DNA from: Mariniflexile sp. AS56
GTDB lineage: Bacteria > Bacteroidota > Bacteroidia > Flavobacteriales > Flavobacteriaceae
Assembly (NCBI RefSeq): GCF_030552475.1
Contig: NZ_JAUPED010000003.1
Location: 62,001-126,000 of the forward strand
Direction: 5' to 3'
DNA length: 64,000 bases
A program made the translations under genes and the position numbers. Under the pieces are notes generated by a model. The model saw only the letters and a list, made by a program, of their open reading frames with translations, ran no database searches and had not been told where the DNA came from. This document shows positions 1 to 9,374 of this stretch, piece by piece (position 1 is the stretch's first letter; the number at the start of each line of letters is the position of its first letter).

Positions 1-1079
1 ATATTGTTGGGAGCGTTTATAACTGATAAATAAGGTGTGCCTTGGCCATAGGTGTCATTCATGGAACGGTATATTTTTCCATTGGGGCCCAATTGCAAGC
101 CGCCGCGGTAGGTAATTCTACTGTCAATTACAATTTCACTGCTGCTTATATTTGGAGCTGTTAAGTTGTATTGTAATAAAGCACCATACTGGGCATTCGG
201 GTTATTGGTATTATCTCGGTCTGTTTCGAAATAACTTGTTATATATAGTAATTGGTTGTTTTGAGAAAATTCAACACCGTATGAAATTTGTGGTTTTGTA
301 TTGTTAAGCGAAAAACCAATATTAATACGTCTTTCATTCGCTATTGTTCCGGTGTCTTTATCAAAATCATAAATATATAAACCAGAAGTTGCATTTGATG
401 AAACTAGTTTTGTCCCATCTGGGGATAATTTTAAATAACCTCGTGAATCTTCAGTAAATGTGGAGAAAGTTGAAACTACAGGGGTTGTGTTTAACCCTGT
501 GCTACTAACTTCATAAGCAAAAAAGCTGTTGTTAAAACCGGCCTCAAATGGGCCGTAGGTGATAACCCATATGGATTGACTCACACAATCTTTTACCACC
601 GCTGTAACTTTTTCCGAAGTGAAATCGAGTAAATTGTTGTTTTTAACGGTGATATTTCCTAAGCCACCTTCTAATGTTAAATCGACAATAGAATAGTTGA
701 ATCCGAAATCTGGATCGTTATTTACAGTAGTGTCTACCGTGAATATATAGTAAATAGTCGGGTCTTTTGGTTTAGGTACAACAATGGCCGATTGCGTACT
801 TGATGAATCTCCAAATAAGCCAAAACCATTTGGCATTATGCTGTGGTTTTTATTCCAAACGGTAACACCATCGGTGTAAAATAATAGATTTCCATTAGCA
901 TCTGAAATGGTTGTACAACCTTCTATGGTACTTAATTTTCCGTCTGTTATTTCTGTAACCGATCCATCGGCATTAAAGCGAATTCCCGCATTGTCACCAA
1001 AGTACCAATTGGAAGCTTCTTTTTGGCCAAAGCATAGAATACTACTGGCAAATATTAAAATTAATAAGGTCTTTTTCAT
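1..1079 (-). CDS. T9SS type B surface protein, N-terminal part (runs off window)
   Basis: The minus-strand frame is open from an ATG at 1079 to the window edge, about 359 residues with no stop. It starts with a signal peptide (KKTLLILIFASSILCFGQ). Phrases such as NWYFGDNAGIRFNADGS, LSTIEGCTTISD and LLFYTDGVTVWNKNHSIMPNG follow. I recognise these from large flavobacterial proteins with a beta-propeller-like body and a C-terminal type B sorting domain for the type IX secretion system. The C-terminal domain lies outside the window, so the sorting call rests on resemblance of the N-terminal half. It is probably exported to the cell surface. The ABC permease gene stops 27 nt upstream on the same strand. 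Confidence 0.75.
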   Translation of the reverse strand, partial: MKKTLLILIFASSILCFGQKEASNWYFGDNAGIRFNADGSVTEITDGKLSTIEGCTTISDANGNLLFYTDGVTVWNKNHSIMPNGFGLFGDSSSTQSAIVVPKPKDPTIYYIFTVDTTVNNDPDFGFNYSIVDLTLEGGLGNITVKNNNLLDFTSEKVTAVVKDCVSQSIWVITYGPFEAGFNNSFFAYEVSSTGLNTTPVVSTFSTFTEDSRGYLKLSPDGTKLVSSNATSGLYIYDFDKDTGTIANERRINIGFSLNNTKPQISYGVEFSQNNQLLYITSYFETDRDNTNNPNAQYGALLQYNLTAPNISSSEIVIDSRITYRGGLQLGPNGKIYRSMNDTYGQGTPYLSVINAPNN

Positions 1080-1106
1080 TTATACATAGCAAAGCTATCA
1101 AAGATA

Positions 1107-1931
1107 TCATAAATCGCGCTTTTTTAATAATCTGTACGATAAAAAGATGAATAAGGCTGTCCAAGCCAATACGATGGCTATTTCATACCAATGTACGGCA
1201 TAATCATAGGTTAAATTTGCTTTGTCGGGAAATTTTGTCATGGCAATACGTTGGAAAGGTTGGTCTATAAGTTTGTACATAGACTTTAAAGGAAAGAAGT
1301 TTTGAATTTTTTCTGCAGTACTAGCATCAAATTTCCATGCCATGATTCCAAAAAGGATCCATTCTAAAATAAATAGAATGAATAAAAAAGCTAAGGCAAA
1401 CGCGGAACGTTTTACTAGCATTCCGAAAAATAAACATAAACTAAAAAAGCCGACGAGCTTAATAAAATAAGCCACCAAAAAATTAGTTTCACTAAGTATA
1501 ATGAAGGCTTCGTTATAGCTGGAGTAATACATGCCAATACAAAACGAGATAAGAGTAATTAACACCGTAGAAACGAATGAGAAAAACACAATGGTGTAAA
1601 ATTTAGAAAGTATAAATTCCTTTTTACTTAAACCATCAATAAGGTTTTGTTTCAGGGTTTTGTTACTGTATTCGTTTCCAATCATGCTTACTACGACAAT
1701 GGCAAAAAAGAATTTGAATTGTGAGGCAAAAAAGGTAGTAATGTGCCAAATTATAGGGAAATTGAATATGCCTAATTCACCTAATTCTAAGGTGAAAAAA
1801 CCGAAAATATTTATTTTTAAGGATGATAATAAGATTACAAAAAACGGTAAAATGAAGGAGATGAATATGAGTATTTTACTGGTTCTATTTAGTAAAAGTT
1901 TTTGTAGCTCTAAATTTAAAAGTCGTAACAT
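1107..1931 (-). CDS. ABC-2 type transporter permease
   Basis: This 274-residue protein is very hydrophobic, with about six membrane segments including LLNRTSKILIFISFILPFFV near the N-terminus and AIVLAWTALFIFLSYRLL at the C-terminus. That is the layout of ABC-2 family exporter permeases. It lies 10 nt downstream of the ATPase gene, so the two almost certainly form one exporter. The substrate cannot be deduced. Paired ATPase-permease genes of this kind export drugs, lipids, peptides or act in gliding and cell-envelope functions. Confidence 0.8.
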   Translation of the reverse strand: MLRLLNLELQKLLLNRTSKILIFISFILPFFVILLSSLKINIFGFFTLELGELGIFNFPIIWHITTFFASQFKFFFAIVVVSMIGNEYSNKTLKQNLIDGLSKKEFILSKFYTIVFFSFVSTVLITLISFCIGMYYSSYNEAFIILSETNFLVAYFIKLVGFFSLCLFFGMLVKRSAFALAFLFILFILEWILFGIMAWKFDASTAEKIQNFFPLKSMYKLIDQPFQRIAMTKFPDKANLTYDYAVHWYEIAIVLAWTALFIFLSYRLLKKRDL

Positions 1932-1941
1932 GTGGTTGGTA

Positions 1942-2838
1942 TTAGTGGGTATCTGTTAATTGCAAAAACTGTTCTTCTAAACTTTCTTTACGTTGTACTA
2001 AATGGGTGAGTATAATGCCTTTTTCAAACAGGAGTTTGTTGAAATCTTCAGATTTCATAGGTTCATTTAAAAAAGCAGTGACCAGGTTGTCTTGTACTTT
2101 TATTTTTCCGAAGGTAGGGTAGTTTTCTAAAAGCTTTACTAAACCTTCTTGATCATTACATTTTAATTCGAAAAAACCGTGGCTGGAAATCATTTCATCG
2201 ACTCTGCCAGAATATAGTTTTTCGCCTTTTCTAAGTACCACTACATGTGAACAGACTTTTTCTACTTCATCTAATAAGTGAGATGCTAATAAAATAGTGG
2301 TGCCTTTGGTCGCAATTTGTTTTATAATTTCACGTATTTGGTGAATACCTTGTGGGTCTAAACCATTAGTAGGTTCGTCTAGAATTAAAATTTCTGGATC
2401 GTTAAGAAGGGCAGAGGCGATGGCTAAACGTTGTTTCATACCCAGCGAATAGGTGCTAAATTTGCTGTTTTTTCGTTCTAAAAGAGCCACAACTTCTAGT
2501 TTTTCATCAATTTTACTGAAATCGACATTCTTAATTTTACAAACTAATTTTAAATTTTGGGCAGCCGTCATGTACGGGTAAAAGTTGGGGCGTTCTATAA
2601 TGGCGCCTACTTTTTTTAAAGCATCGTGCGTGGTTGTGTTACCGTTAAACCATTTAAAATCGCCTTGAGTTTTGTTAACTACGTTTAAAACAATGCCTAA
2701 GGTGGTCGATTTTCCGCTGCCATTTGGTCCTAAAATGCCATATACATTGCCTTTGTTTATGGTGAATGATAGGTCTTTTACAGCTGTTAAAAATCCAAAT
2801 TTTTTGGTGAGATTGGTAATGGTTAGTATGGGTTCCAC
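1942..2838 (-). CDS. ABC transporter ATP-binding protein
   Basis: A 298-residue nucleotide-binding subunit. Walker A is GPNGSGKST (residues 37-45), the signature is a degenerate YSLGMKQR (130-137), Walker B is ILILDEP (150-156) and the switch His is H187. About 80 C-terminal residues follow the core, as in the CcmA/DrrA-like group of ABC-2 exporters. The next gene, 10 nt downstream, encodes the partner permease. The promoter should lie between 2839 and about 2945, upstream of which sits a structured RNA on the other strand. Confidence 0.88.
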   Translation of the reverse strand: MEPILTITNLTKKFGFLTAVKDLSFTINKGNVYGILGPNGSGKSTTLGIVLNVVNKTQGDFKWFNGNTTTHDALKKVGAIIERPNFYPYMTAAQNLKLVCKIKNVDFSKIDEKLEVVALLERKNSKFSTYSLGMKQRLAIASALLNDPEILILDEPTNGLDPQGIHQIREIIKQIATKGTTILLASHLLDEVEKVCSHVVVLRKGEKLYSGRVDEMISSHGFFELKCNDQEGLVKLLENYPTFGKIKVQDNLVTAFLNEPMKSEDFNKLLFEKGIILTHLVQRKESLEEQFLQLTDTH

Positions 2839-2948
2839 AATGATTATGTTTTGTTCAGAACGTGAATTCTGTTTAGTTCGCTTTAAAGTAGGACGATTGT
2901 TTGTCTGATTTGTTACATGTTAAAAAAAATAACTATATTTTGTGATGC

Positions 2949-3034
2949 GTTAGGGATAGCAACGGAAATCCTTTTGGTGAGGCACGAACAAAAAGATTGC
3001 AGTGAATAGCCCGACCCTTGTGGTAACGCCCTAA
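2949..3034 (+). ncRNA. flavo-1-like structured RNA motif (tentative)
   Basis: A GC-richer island before the gene at 3066. TTAGGG at 2950-2955 pairs with CCCTAA at 3029-3034 to close the element. Inside, 2968-2976 can pair with 2990-2998 as a second hairpin with one mismatch. The 3' part contains AATAGCCCGACCCTTGTGG, which I recall as a frequent intergenic signature in Flavobacteriia genomes, consistent with the flavo-1 RNA motif. Name, exact ends and strand are from memory and need a covariance-model search. Its function is unknown. Confidence 0.5.
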
Positions 3035-3065
3035 AAAACGCTATTTTTGATTAACTTTATATGCT

Positions 3066-4127
3066 ATGGACGATTTAATAATTTCTAAGAAAAAACCATC
3101 TTTCCCAATAAAACCGAAGTTACACGAGTACCTTTCTGAATATAATAGGAATATAAAAATCCCTATTTTTTATGATGATTTATTGCGTTTTCAAGGGTCT
3201 ATTGTGGTTTATGATAAGGAGGATAATGATACACTTTGGATACGGGTGTACTATAATGAGTTTGAAAGACAGGAAATTGAGTTGTCGTTGAAGAAAGTTT
3301 ACACCATTTTACACTCCGATGGAAACGAAAATACCATCCCTTTTTTAAGTGTAGATGCGATTGATTTTTGCACGTTTGGAAACTCGAAACCTTTCAGGAT
3401 AAAAATCCGAAATATTTTAAATGATAATTTTACCTATTTCTATATTAAAACGGCCGATGCGTCTCGGGTTTATGGTTTGGAATTAGAGCATATGTTGTCG
3501 CCGTATAATTTGAATTTTTTGGTTTATAAGGACACTTTAATTGAAGAGCATATTGCGGGTATTCCGGGAGATGAGTTTATTAAGAATTTTTTACCGAAGT
3601 GTGATAAGTCTGAAAAATCGCAAATAGCGAAGGAGTTTGTGAAATTTAACGAACGTTGTATGATCAGGCTTTTGGGCGATATGCGTTCGTATAATTACGT
3701 GATTGTACCAACCCACGATTTTGATCACGTGGTGTATAAAATTAGAGCCATTGATTTTGATCAACAATCATACGAAGGGAAGTTTAATGTTTACAGACCT
3801 CAGTTTTTTAAGGAAAATTTAAAAATGGTAGAATTGGTATCTGAAACCTTTCAAAAGTTATCGATAGACCAATATAAAATTGAAGAGCGTTCTATTTTAG
3901 TGAAACGTCTAAAAAGTTTTCATGGAAGAATTGATGAACTTGTAGATTGTATGGTAAATGACGTGATTTCTAAAACAGCCAACATTGATTTGCTAAAAGG
4001 AAAAATATTTGAGTATACTTTAGATGCTGAGTTTATGGAATGCCAATCTATGGGACAAATTCTAAAGAAATCTTTAGAATTTTTAACCCAAAATTATGAA
4101 AATATAAACCCTGCTAACTTTAGGTAA
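3066..4127 (+). CDS. conserved hypothetical protein, possibly kinase-like fold
   Basis: A 353-residue soluble protein with no signal peptide or membrane segment. I do not recognise a named family. The N-terminal 150 residues look beta-rich (FQGSIVVYDKEDNDTLWIRVYY). A segment around residues 200-240 (FNERCMIRLLGDMRSYNYVIVP ... IRAIDFDQQSYEG) loosely recalls the catalytic-loop and DFD-like metal motif of kinase-fold proteins. That is only a resemblance. The gene stands alone, convergent with the next gene, and follows the structured RNA at 2949-3034. Confidence 0.55.
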   Translation: MDDLIISKKKPSFPIKPKLHEYLSEYNRNIKIPIFYDDLLRFQGSIVVYDKEDNDTLWIRVYYNEFERQEIELSLKKVYTILHSDGNENTIPFLSVDAIDFCTFGNSKPFRIKIRNILNDNFTYFYIKTADASRVYGLELEHMLSPYNLNFLVYKDTLIEEHIAGIPGDEFIKNFLPKCDKSEKSQIAKEFVKFNERCMIRLLGDMRSYNYVIVPTHDFDHVVYKIRAIDFDQQSYEGKFNVYRPQFFKENLKMVELVSETFQKLSIDQYKIEERSILVKRLKSFHGRIDELVDCMVNDVISKTANIDLLKGKIFEYTLDAEFMECQSMGQILKKSLEFLTQNYENINPANFR

Positions 4128-4134
4128 AGTGGGG

Positions 4135-4650
4135 TTAATTCCAGTTTTCGTCGAAATCTAAACCGTCGTAATCTTCTACGTCTAGGTCGTCATCAAACTC
4201 GTTGAAATCGTCAAAATCATCGTCAGATTCGAAGATTTTTTCTGGTGCTTCATCCGGTATTTGCCCATGTACAAACATTAAGTTAGGGTAATCGACACCT
4301 TGAGTTTCTTCAACAATTTCAGCTAATTCCACGTAAAATGTCCACATGCTTAAAAAGTCGTACACATAAATAAGTCGTGTTTGTTTATCGTGAACCACAT
4401 CGTTAATAGCCGTTTCGCTCATTAAACGTGCTGAAGCATCTTCACTTAAATCAAATAATGATATTTCTTCACCTTGATCCCATTGAATATTACTTAAATA
4501 AAAGGACGCCATTTCGGTACCATCGAAGCCAAAAGATTGGGTGATGATGTTATGTAAATCTTCAAGCGTATCGGTTTCACGAATTTCTAAATCGCGAAAA
4601 ACGTCGTCATCAACGTCATTGTCAAGTATTACTCTAAATCTGTAAATCAT
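4135..4650 (-). CDS. plasmid pRiA4b ORF-3-like family protein
   Basis: A 171-residue acidic protein. The N-terminus (MIYRFRVILDNDVDDDVFRDLEI, then LEDLHNIITQSFGFDG and MASFYLS) matches the pattern of the pRiA4b ORF-3/IS1096 passenger-like family, a small fold of unproven function. The last 45 residues are a tail of Asp, Glu and Phe repeats ending at EDYDGLDFDENWN. There are no transposon ends nearby, so the family name does not imply a mobile element here. The upstream ctaA and cca genes run in the same direction. Confidence 0.65.
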   Translation of the reverse strand: MIYRFRVILDNDVDDDVFRDLEIRETDTLEDLHNIITQSFGFDGTEMASFYLSNIQWDQGEEISLFDLSEDASARLMSETAINDVVHDKQTRLIYVYDFLSMWTFYVELAEIVEETQGVDYPNLMFVHGQIPDEAPEKIFESDDDFDDFNEFDDDLDVEDYDGLDFDENWN

Positions 4651-4687
4651 GGAAAAAAAATATTTTGCAAAGGTATGTTTTTTAAAA

Positions 4688-5710
4688 CTATTTTGAAAAG
4701 CGATGTAAGGTAAATGTCATGGCACTTAATAATAAAAAAGCACCTATTTGATGTGCTACACCTAGCCATAGTGGAACTTGTAAAATAATGGTAAAAACAC
4801 CTAAAACAAATTGAGCAAACACCAAAATTATTAAGGCGTTAATCCCTTTTTGTTGTTGTGTTGTTAATGACAGTGTTCTAGATTTTCTCCAAATAAGAAA
4901 TATGAAAAACACGACTAAATAAGCCGTTGTACGGTGTATAAACTGAATGCCGCTTGGGTTTTCTATAAAGTTTTTGTAAAATGGTTCTAGTGTGTAGGCT
5001 GTAAAATGAATAAATTCGCCCTCATTCATCAATGGCCAATGGTTGTGTAATAAACCGGCTTTTAAACCTGCCACAAATGCGCCATAAATAATTTGAAAAA
5101 TGAGCACAACGTAACTTATTATAATAAGTTTTCTGATGGGTTTGTTGGCTGGTTTTCGGTGTGGAAACATCAAGTCTAGTGCCACCCAAAGTGTTGCTGC
5201 AAATGTTAGAAAAGCCGTTGTTAAGTGGGCGGCGAGTCTAAAATGGCTAACATCTGGCATGTCTACTAAGCCACTTTTCACCATATACCAGCCTAAAAAA
5301 CCTTGAAAACCCCCAAGACCAAGCAAAACCATGCATTTTAATATGGTTTTTTTAGTAAGTTGTTTTCGTAGTAAAAAGTAAATGAACGGAATAATAAATA
5401 CCAAGCCAATAAAGCGACCAATAACGCGGTGTAACCACTCCCAGAAATAGATGCTTTTAAAATCGTCTAAACCAAAGTGGTTGTTAAGTTTCTGGTATTC
5501 AGGGAACTGTTTGTATAAGTCGAAGGCCGCTTGCCATTCTTGTTCGCCTATTGGCGGAATAGTGCCAGAAATTAATTTGTAATTAGAAATTGATAAGCCC
5601 GAATCGGTTAACCGGGTTATACCGCCAATTATAACCATTATAAAAAGTAGTAGGCATCCGGTTAATAACCAATAGATGACTTTTTTGTTGTCTTTGTTCA
5701 TGCTAGTCAC
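4688..5710 (-). CDS. ctaA: heme A synthase (COX15/CtaA family)
   Basis: A 340-residue integral membrane protein with eight predicted helices. It oxidises the C8 methyl of heme O to give heme A for aa3-type cytochrome oxidase. Family signatures are GGITRLTDSGLSI in the first helix, the heme-ligand regions FWEWLHRVIGR, HLTTAF, FIHRTTAY and VAHQIGAF, and HNHWPLMN. Length is normal for the alphaproteobacterial/COX15-like type. It lies 16 nt downstream of cca. The start could also be the Met three codons later. Confidence 0.92.
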   Translation of the reverse strand: MTSMNKDNKKVIYWLLTGCLLLFIMVIIGGITRLTDSGLSISNYKLISGTIPPIGEQEWQAAFDLYKQFPEYQKLNNHFGLDDFKSIYFWEWLHRVIGRFIGLVFIIPFIYFLLRKQLTKKTILKCMVLLGLGGFQGFLGWYMVKSGLVDMPDVSHFRLAAHLTTAFLTFAATLWVALDLMFPHRKPANKPIRKLIIISYVVLIFQIIYGAFVAGLKAGLLHNHWPLMNEGEFIHFTAYTLEPFYKNFIENPSGIQFIHRTTAYLVVFFIFLIWRKSRTLSLTTQQQKGINALIILVFAQFVLGVFTIILQVPLWLGVAHQIGAFLLLSAMTFTLHRFSK

Positions 5711-5726
5711 GAATACACGAATTGTT

Positions 5727-7145
5727 TTAATTGTTAATTTTTAACCCGAGTCTCTTACCCTCCTTCAACATCAATTGGTAAGCTGCTTCATGCTCATTTG
5801 GTATCTCTCCTTCCAGAATGGCTTCCTTGATGGTTTCCTTAATAATGCCAATTTCTTTTGAAGGTTTTAAGTTGAACGTTTCCATAATTTCTTCACCAGA
5901 AATGGGAGGTTGAAAATTTCTTACCTGGTCGCGTTCTTCAACTTCTATAATTTTATCACGAACAATTTTAAAATTGTTGTGGTATTTATTGAACTTTTTA
6001 GGGTTTTTTGTAGTGATATCGGCTTCACAAAGCGTCATTAAATCGTCTACAAAATCGCCTGCGTCAAACACCAGTCTGCGAACTGCAGAATCTGTAACTT
6101 CATCGTTGGCTAATACAATAGGGCGCGAACTCATCAATACCATTTTCTGAGTAAATTTCATTTTCTCATTCAAAGGCATTTTTAGACGTTTGAATAATCG
6201 ATAAACCATTTTGGAGCCTTCAAACTCATGGCCATGAAAGGTCCAACCTACTTTTTTACTGAATTTTTTAGTTGGTGCTTTTCCAATATCGTGCAGTAAA
6301 GCAGCCCAACGTAACCAAACGTCGTTTGTATTTTTTGCAATATTATCAACCACTTCTAATGTGTGATAAAAATTGTCTTTATGGCGCTGTCCTTCCACTT
6401 CATCAATACCTTTTAAGGCAATAAGTTCGGGTAGGATATGTTTTAAAAGATTGGTGCGTTCCAGAAGCAAAAATCCAATGGACGGGGTCTCGCTTTCAAG
6501 AATTTTATTAAGTTCTACAACAATACGCTCGTTGGTTATTATTCTAATTCTATCAGAATTTCTCGTAATGGCATCTAAAGAACTTTGCTCAATCGTAAAA
6601 TTTAATTGGGTTGCAAAGCGAATGGCACGCATCATGCGTAACGGGTCGTCACTATAGGTGATATCTGGGTTTAATGGGGTGCGAATTATTTTGTTTTCTA
6701 AATCTTCAACGCCATTAAAAGGGTCTAGTAAATTACCGAAATTAGATGCACTTAAATCTAAAGCCATGGCATTTATACTGAAGTCGCGACGGTTTTGGTC
6801 GTCTTGAAGGGTGCCATTTTCAACCGCAGGGTTTCTGCTGTCTTCGGTGTACGATTCTTTTCGTGCTCCAACAAATTCAACTTCAATATCATCATAACGA
6901 AGCATGGCAGTGCCATAGGTTTTAAAAACCTGTACTTTTGGTTTTGTTGGTAGGTTTTTAGCAACTTGTTTGGCGAGTTTTATACCGTCGCCAATAGCAA
7001 CCACATCAATATCTTTAGCAGTGCCGCGTTTTAATATAAAATCGCGTACAAAACCGCCAATAACGTAGCTGTCTAAGCCTAATTCTTTAGCAGATTGGGA
7101 AATTGTTTTAAAAATATTGTGGTGTAATGCTTCTTTGTAATTCAT
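5727..7145 (-). CDS. cca: CCA tRNA nucleotidyltransferase with HD domain
   Basis: A 472-residue enzyme that adds or repairs the CCA tail of tRNAs. The nucleotidyltransferase head has GGFVRD (30-35) and the metal-binding DIDVV (45-49), then [13 protein letters not shown] and the RNA-binding helical part starting at [12 protein letters not shown]. The HD domain ([11 protein letters not shown]) is near residue 288. This polA-like poly(A)/CCA family with a C-terminal HD domain is usual in Bacteroidota. It is followed closely by ctaA and preceded by tsaC, all on one strand. Confidence 0.92.
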   Translation of the reverse strand: MNYKEALHHNIFKTISQSAKELGLDSYVIGGFVRDFILKRGTAKDIDVVAIGDGIKLAKQVAKNLPTKPKVQVFKTYGTAMLRYDDIEVEFVGARKESYTEDSRNPAVENGTLQDDQNRRDFSINAMALDLSASNFGNLLDPFNGVEDLENKIIRTPLNPDITYSDDPLRMMRAIRFATQLNFTIEQSSLDAITRNSDRIRIITNERIVVELNKILESETPSIGFLLLERTNLLKHILPELIALKGIDEVEGQRHKDNFYHTLEVVDNIAKNTNDVWLRWAALLHDIGKAPTKKFSKKVGWTFHGHEFEGSKMVYRLFKRLKMPLNEKMKFTQKMVLMSSRPIVLANDEVTDSAVRRLVFDAGDFVDDLMTLCEADITTKNPKKFNKYHNNFKIVRDKIIEVEERDQVRNFQPPISGEEIMETFNLKPSKEIGIIKETIKEAILEGEIPNEHEAAYQLMLKEGKRLGLKINN

Positions 7146-7206
7146 TGATGATATTTCAATACTCGAAAGTCAAATTCCAAGAAAAATGACCACCGAAATT
7201 GGAGTT

Positions 7207-7767
7207 TTACGCTCGTATTATTTTCACAACCCCACTATTGCTTAATTTAATAATAGATGATGGTTTGTTGCAAATTTTTTCGTGCTGCAAATTTACAACA
7301 TAGTCTACACCTTTTAAAACCTCTTGTTGTATTTCTTTAAATGAATTTGGTGTAGGGTAACCACTTATGTTGGCAGATGTAGAAACAATTGCGCCATTTA
7401 ATTTTCTTGAAAGTTGAAAGCAAAATTCGTCATCAGGGATTCTAATGGCAATGGTGCCGTCTTCAGCAATTAAATTGGGTGCTAAATTACGGGCGTCATC
7501 ATAAATAATGGTTGTTGGTTTATCTGTAATATCAATAATATCTAAAGCTACTTGGGGTATTTCTTTTATATACTTTTGTAGCATTCTATCATCGGCAACT
7601 AAACATATTAATGCTTTGCTGTCTATACGTTGTTTTAGAGCGTATACTTTTTTTACGGCTTCGGCATTTGTGGCGTCACAGCCAATGCCCCAAACAGTAT
7701 CGGTAGGGTAAAGTATCAGCCCGCCTTCTTTTAAAACTTGAAATGCTTTGTTAAGTTCTTGGTGCAT
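7207..7767 (-). CDS. tsaC: L-threonylcarbamoyladenylate synthase (TsaC/YrdC family)
   Basis: A 186-residue YrdC-fold protein. It makes threonylcarbamoyl-AMP from Thr, bicarbonate and ATP for t6A modification of ANN-decoding tRNAs. Visible motifs are ILYPTDTVWGIGCDA (substrate pocket), KQRIDSKALICLV (the K/R/S-x-K motif) and STSANISGYPTP near the C-terminus. It is the short form without a Sua5 domain. It sits upstream of cca and may be co-transcribed. A TAATTTTG -7 box on the minus strand (7786-7793) lies 19 nt before the start. Confidence 0.9.
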   Translation of the reverse strand: MHQELNKAFQVLKEGGLILYPTDTVWGIGCDATNAEAVKKVYALKQRIDSKALICLVADDRMLQKYIKEIPQVALDIIDITDKPTTIIYDDARNLAPNLIAEDGTIAIRIPDDEFCFQLSRKLNGAIVSTSANISGYPTPNSFKEIQQEVLKGVDYVVNLQHEKICNKPSSIIKLSNSGVVKIIRA

Positions 7768-7860
7768 AGGGTTCTCTTTTTTTTGACAAAATTAACATTA
7801 CTTTTGTTGATTACTCAACAACTTTGTAATTTGCTGTCAAAATAATTCTAATTTTTAATA

Positions 7861-8514
7861 ATGTTTAGAAGACCATATGTTTTTGTTAGTAGGAAGTTCA
7901 GGCAGTTATTTAAAGATTACTATAAGAAAAAAGATATTGCTCTTTTAGGAGATAAAAACTTTGTAATAGTTTCTAATAATTGCTGGGGAGGCTCCTTGTA
8001 CCAGTGGTATAATAGGCCTTATAACACTCCATTTGTAGGTTTGTTTATTTGTGGTGATTGTTTTGTGAAACTGCTTTCAAATTTTGAACATTATATGAGT
8101 CAAGATTTACAGTTTATAAAAGAAACGAAGTATCCTTTAAAAAATGTAACCTATCCTATTGGTTTATTGGATGATATTGAAATTCATTTTCAACACTATC
8201 TTTCTGAGGATGAGGCTAAAATTAAATGGAAAAGAAGGACGGAGCGGATGCTAGAAGAAACCAATTTTGATAACTATTTTTTTAAAATTTCAGATAAAGA
8301 ACAAGTCACTAAGAATAATATAGTTGAGTTTCACAAGCTTCCATTTAGAAATAAAATATCTTTTTCTTTAAATAGATGTGAAGAGATACCTGATGCGTAT
8401 CATATTAAAGTTGAAGAATCTCATAAGAATAATAAATTTTGTGTGCCTAACGGAAAGAAACTTTTTAAAATAACCTATTTGTACTTAAATTTAAACAGTT
8501 GGCTTACGCGCTAA
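7861..8514 (+). CDS. DUF1919 domain protein (surface glycan biosynthesis)
   Basis: A 217-residue protein with NFVIVSNNCWGGSLYQWYN near residue 40, YPIGLLDDIEIHFQHY around 102 and KIKWKRRTERM around 125. These are hallmarks of DUF1919, a family found in capsule and exopolysaccharide clusters and thought to be transferase-like. No activity is established that I can name. It starts a short plus-strand pair with the kinase-like gene at 8613, beside glycosyltransferases, which supports a role in envelope glycan assembly. Confidence 0.7.
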   Translation: MFRRPYVFVSRKFRQLFKDYYKKKDIALLGDKNFVIVSNNCWGGSLYQWYNRPYNTPFVGLFICGDCFVKLLSNFEHYMSQDLQFIKETKYPLKNVTYPIGLLDDIEIHFQHYLSEDEAKIKWKRRTERMLEETNFDNYFFKISDKEQVTKNNIVEFHKLPFRNKISFSLNRCEEIPDAYHIKVEESHKNNKFCVPNGKKLFKITYLYLNLNSWLTR

Positions 8515-8612
8515 ATATTAATGAATTTAATGCTGCTATTCTTAAGTTTTCAAAATTTCAAAACTATCTTTGCAACATTAATAAAGGTAATAGGACACTG
8601 TAATATCGTTGA

Positions 8613-9374
8613 ATGAAAGAAATTAAAGTTTTTAATAGTGGTTTGGAAGATGCGTTTACAACGAAACTAACGAAGGTGATCCGTAATTTCGATTCGTATG
8701 AAGGTGGGGTAGGTGATAGGAATGTTATTAAAATTATAGAGCTAGACCAACTAAAATTAAATATTAAGGCCTTTAAAATTCCGAATGTCGTAAATAAAAT
8801 AGTTTATAATTTTTTCAGGAAAAGTAAAGCACAACGCTCATTCGAGTATGCTAATAAACTTCTGGAGTTGGGAGTTGGGACACCAAAACCCATAGCGTAT
8901 TTTGAGTATAAATCTCCTTTTACTTTTAAACAGAGTTTTTATGTAAGTGAACAATTGGACTGTGATATGACCTATCGTGAACTTACCAAAGATTTCACCA
9001 TCCCCAATTACGATGCTATTTTAAGAGCCTTTACAAGATTTACCTATTCTTTGCACGAAAAGGGAATTCATTTTTTAGACCATTCACCTGGAAACACCTT
9101 GATTAAGAAGAATGATACTGGTTATAATTTTTATTTAGTGGATTTGAACAGAATGGATTTTGGCCCATTAGATTTTGAAACGCGCATTAAAAACTTTTCT
9201 CGCTTAACCATTCATAAGTCTATGGTAGAAGTGATGAGTGATGAATATGCGAAATGTACAGGCGAGGATTATGATAAGATTTTCAATTTAATGTGGCATG
9301 AAACAGAAACGTTTCAATATAAATTCCACAGAAAAAAACGTTTAAAAAAGAAGTTGAAGATTAAGAAAAACTAA
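8613..9374 (+). CDS. lipopolysaccharide core kinase-like protein (InaA/Kdo kinase family)
   Basis: A 253-residue protein kinase-fold enzyme likely to phosphorylate lipid A-core sugars. The catalytic loop is HEKGIHFLDHSPGNTLI, with Asp in LDH and the downstream Asn, and the metal site is FYLVDLNRMDFG. The N-terminal lobe (IKAFKIPNVVNKIVYNFFRKSKA) supplies the Lys-rich nucleotide region. A very basic C-terminal tail (KKRLKKKLKIKKN) could contact membrane phospholipid. It converges with the glycosyltransferase at 9371 and overlaps it by 4 nt. Confidence 0.72.
   Translation: MKEIKVFNSGLEDAFTTKLTKVIRNFDSYEGGVGDRNVIKIIELDQLKLNIKAFKIPNVVNKIVYNFFRKSKAQRSFEYANKLLELGVGTPKPIAYFEYKSPFTFKQSFYVSEQLDCDMTYRELTKDFTIPNYDAILRAFTRFTYSLHEKGIHFLDHSPGNTLIKKNDTGYNFYLVDLNRMDFGPLDFETRIKNFSRLTIHKSMVEVMSDEYAKCTGEDYDKIFNLMWHETETFQYKFHRKKRLKKKLKIKKN

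Noticed and set aside
4135-4650. Possible transposon passenger gene
   Set aside because: The family name comes from IS1096 and pRiA4b, but no terminal repeats or transposase are visible, and such proteins are frequent in chromosomes.
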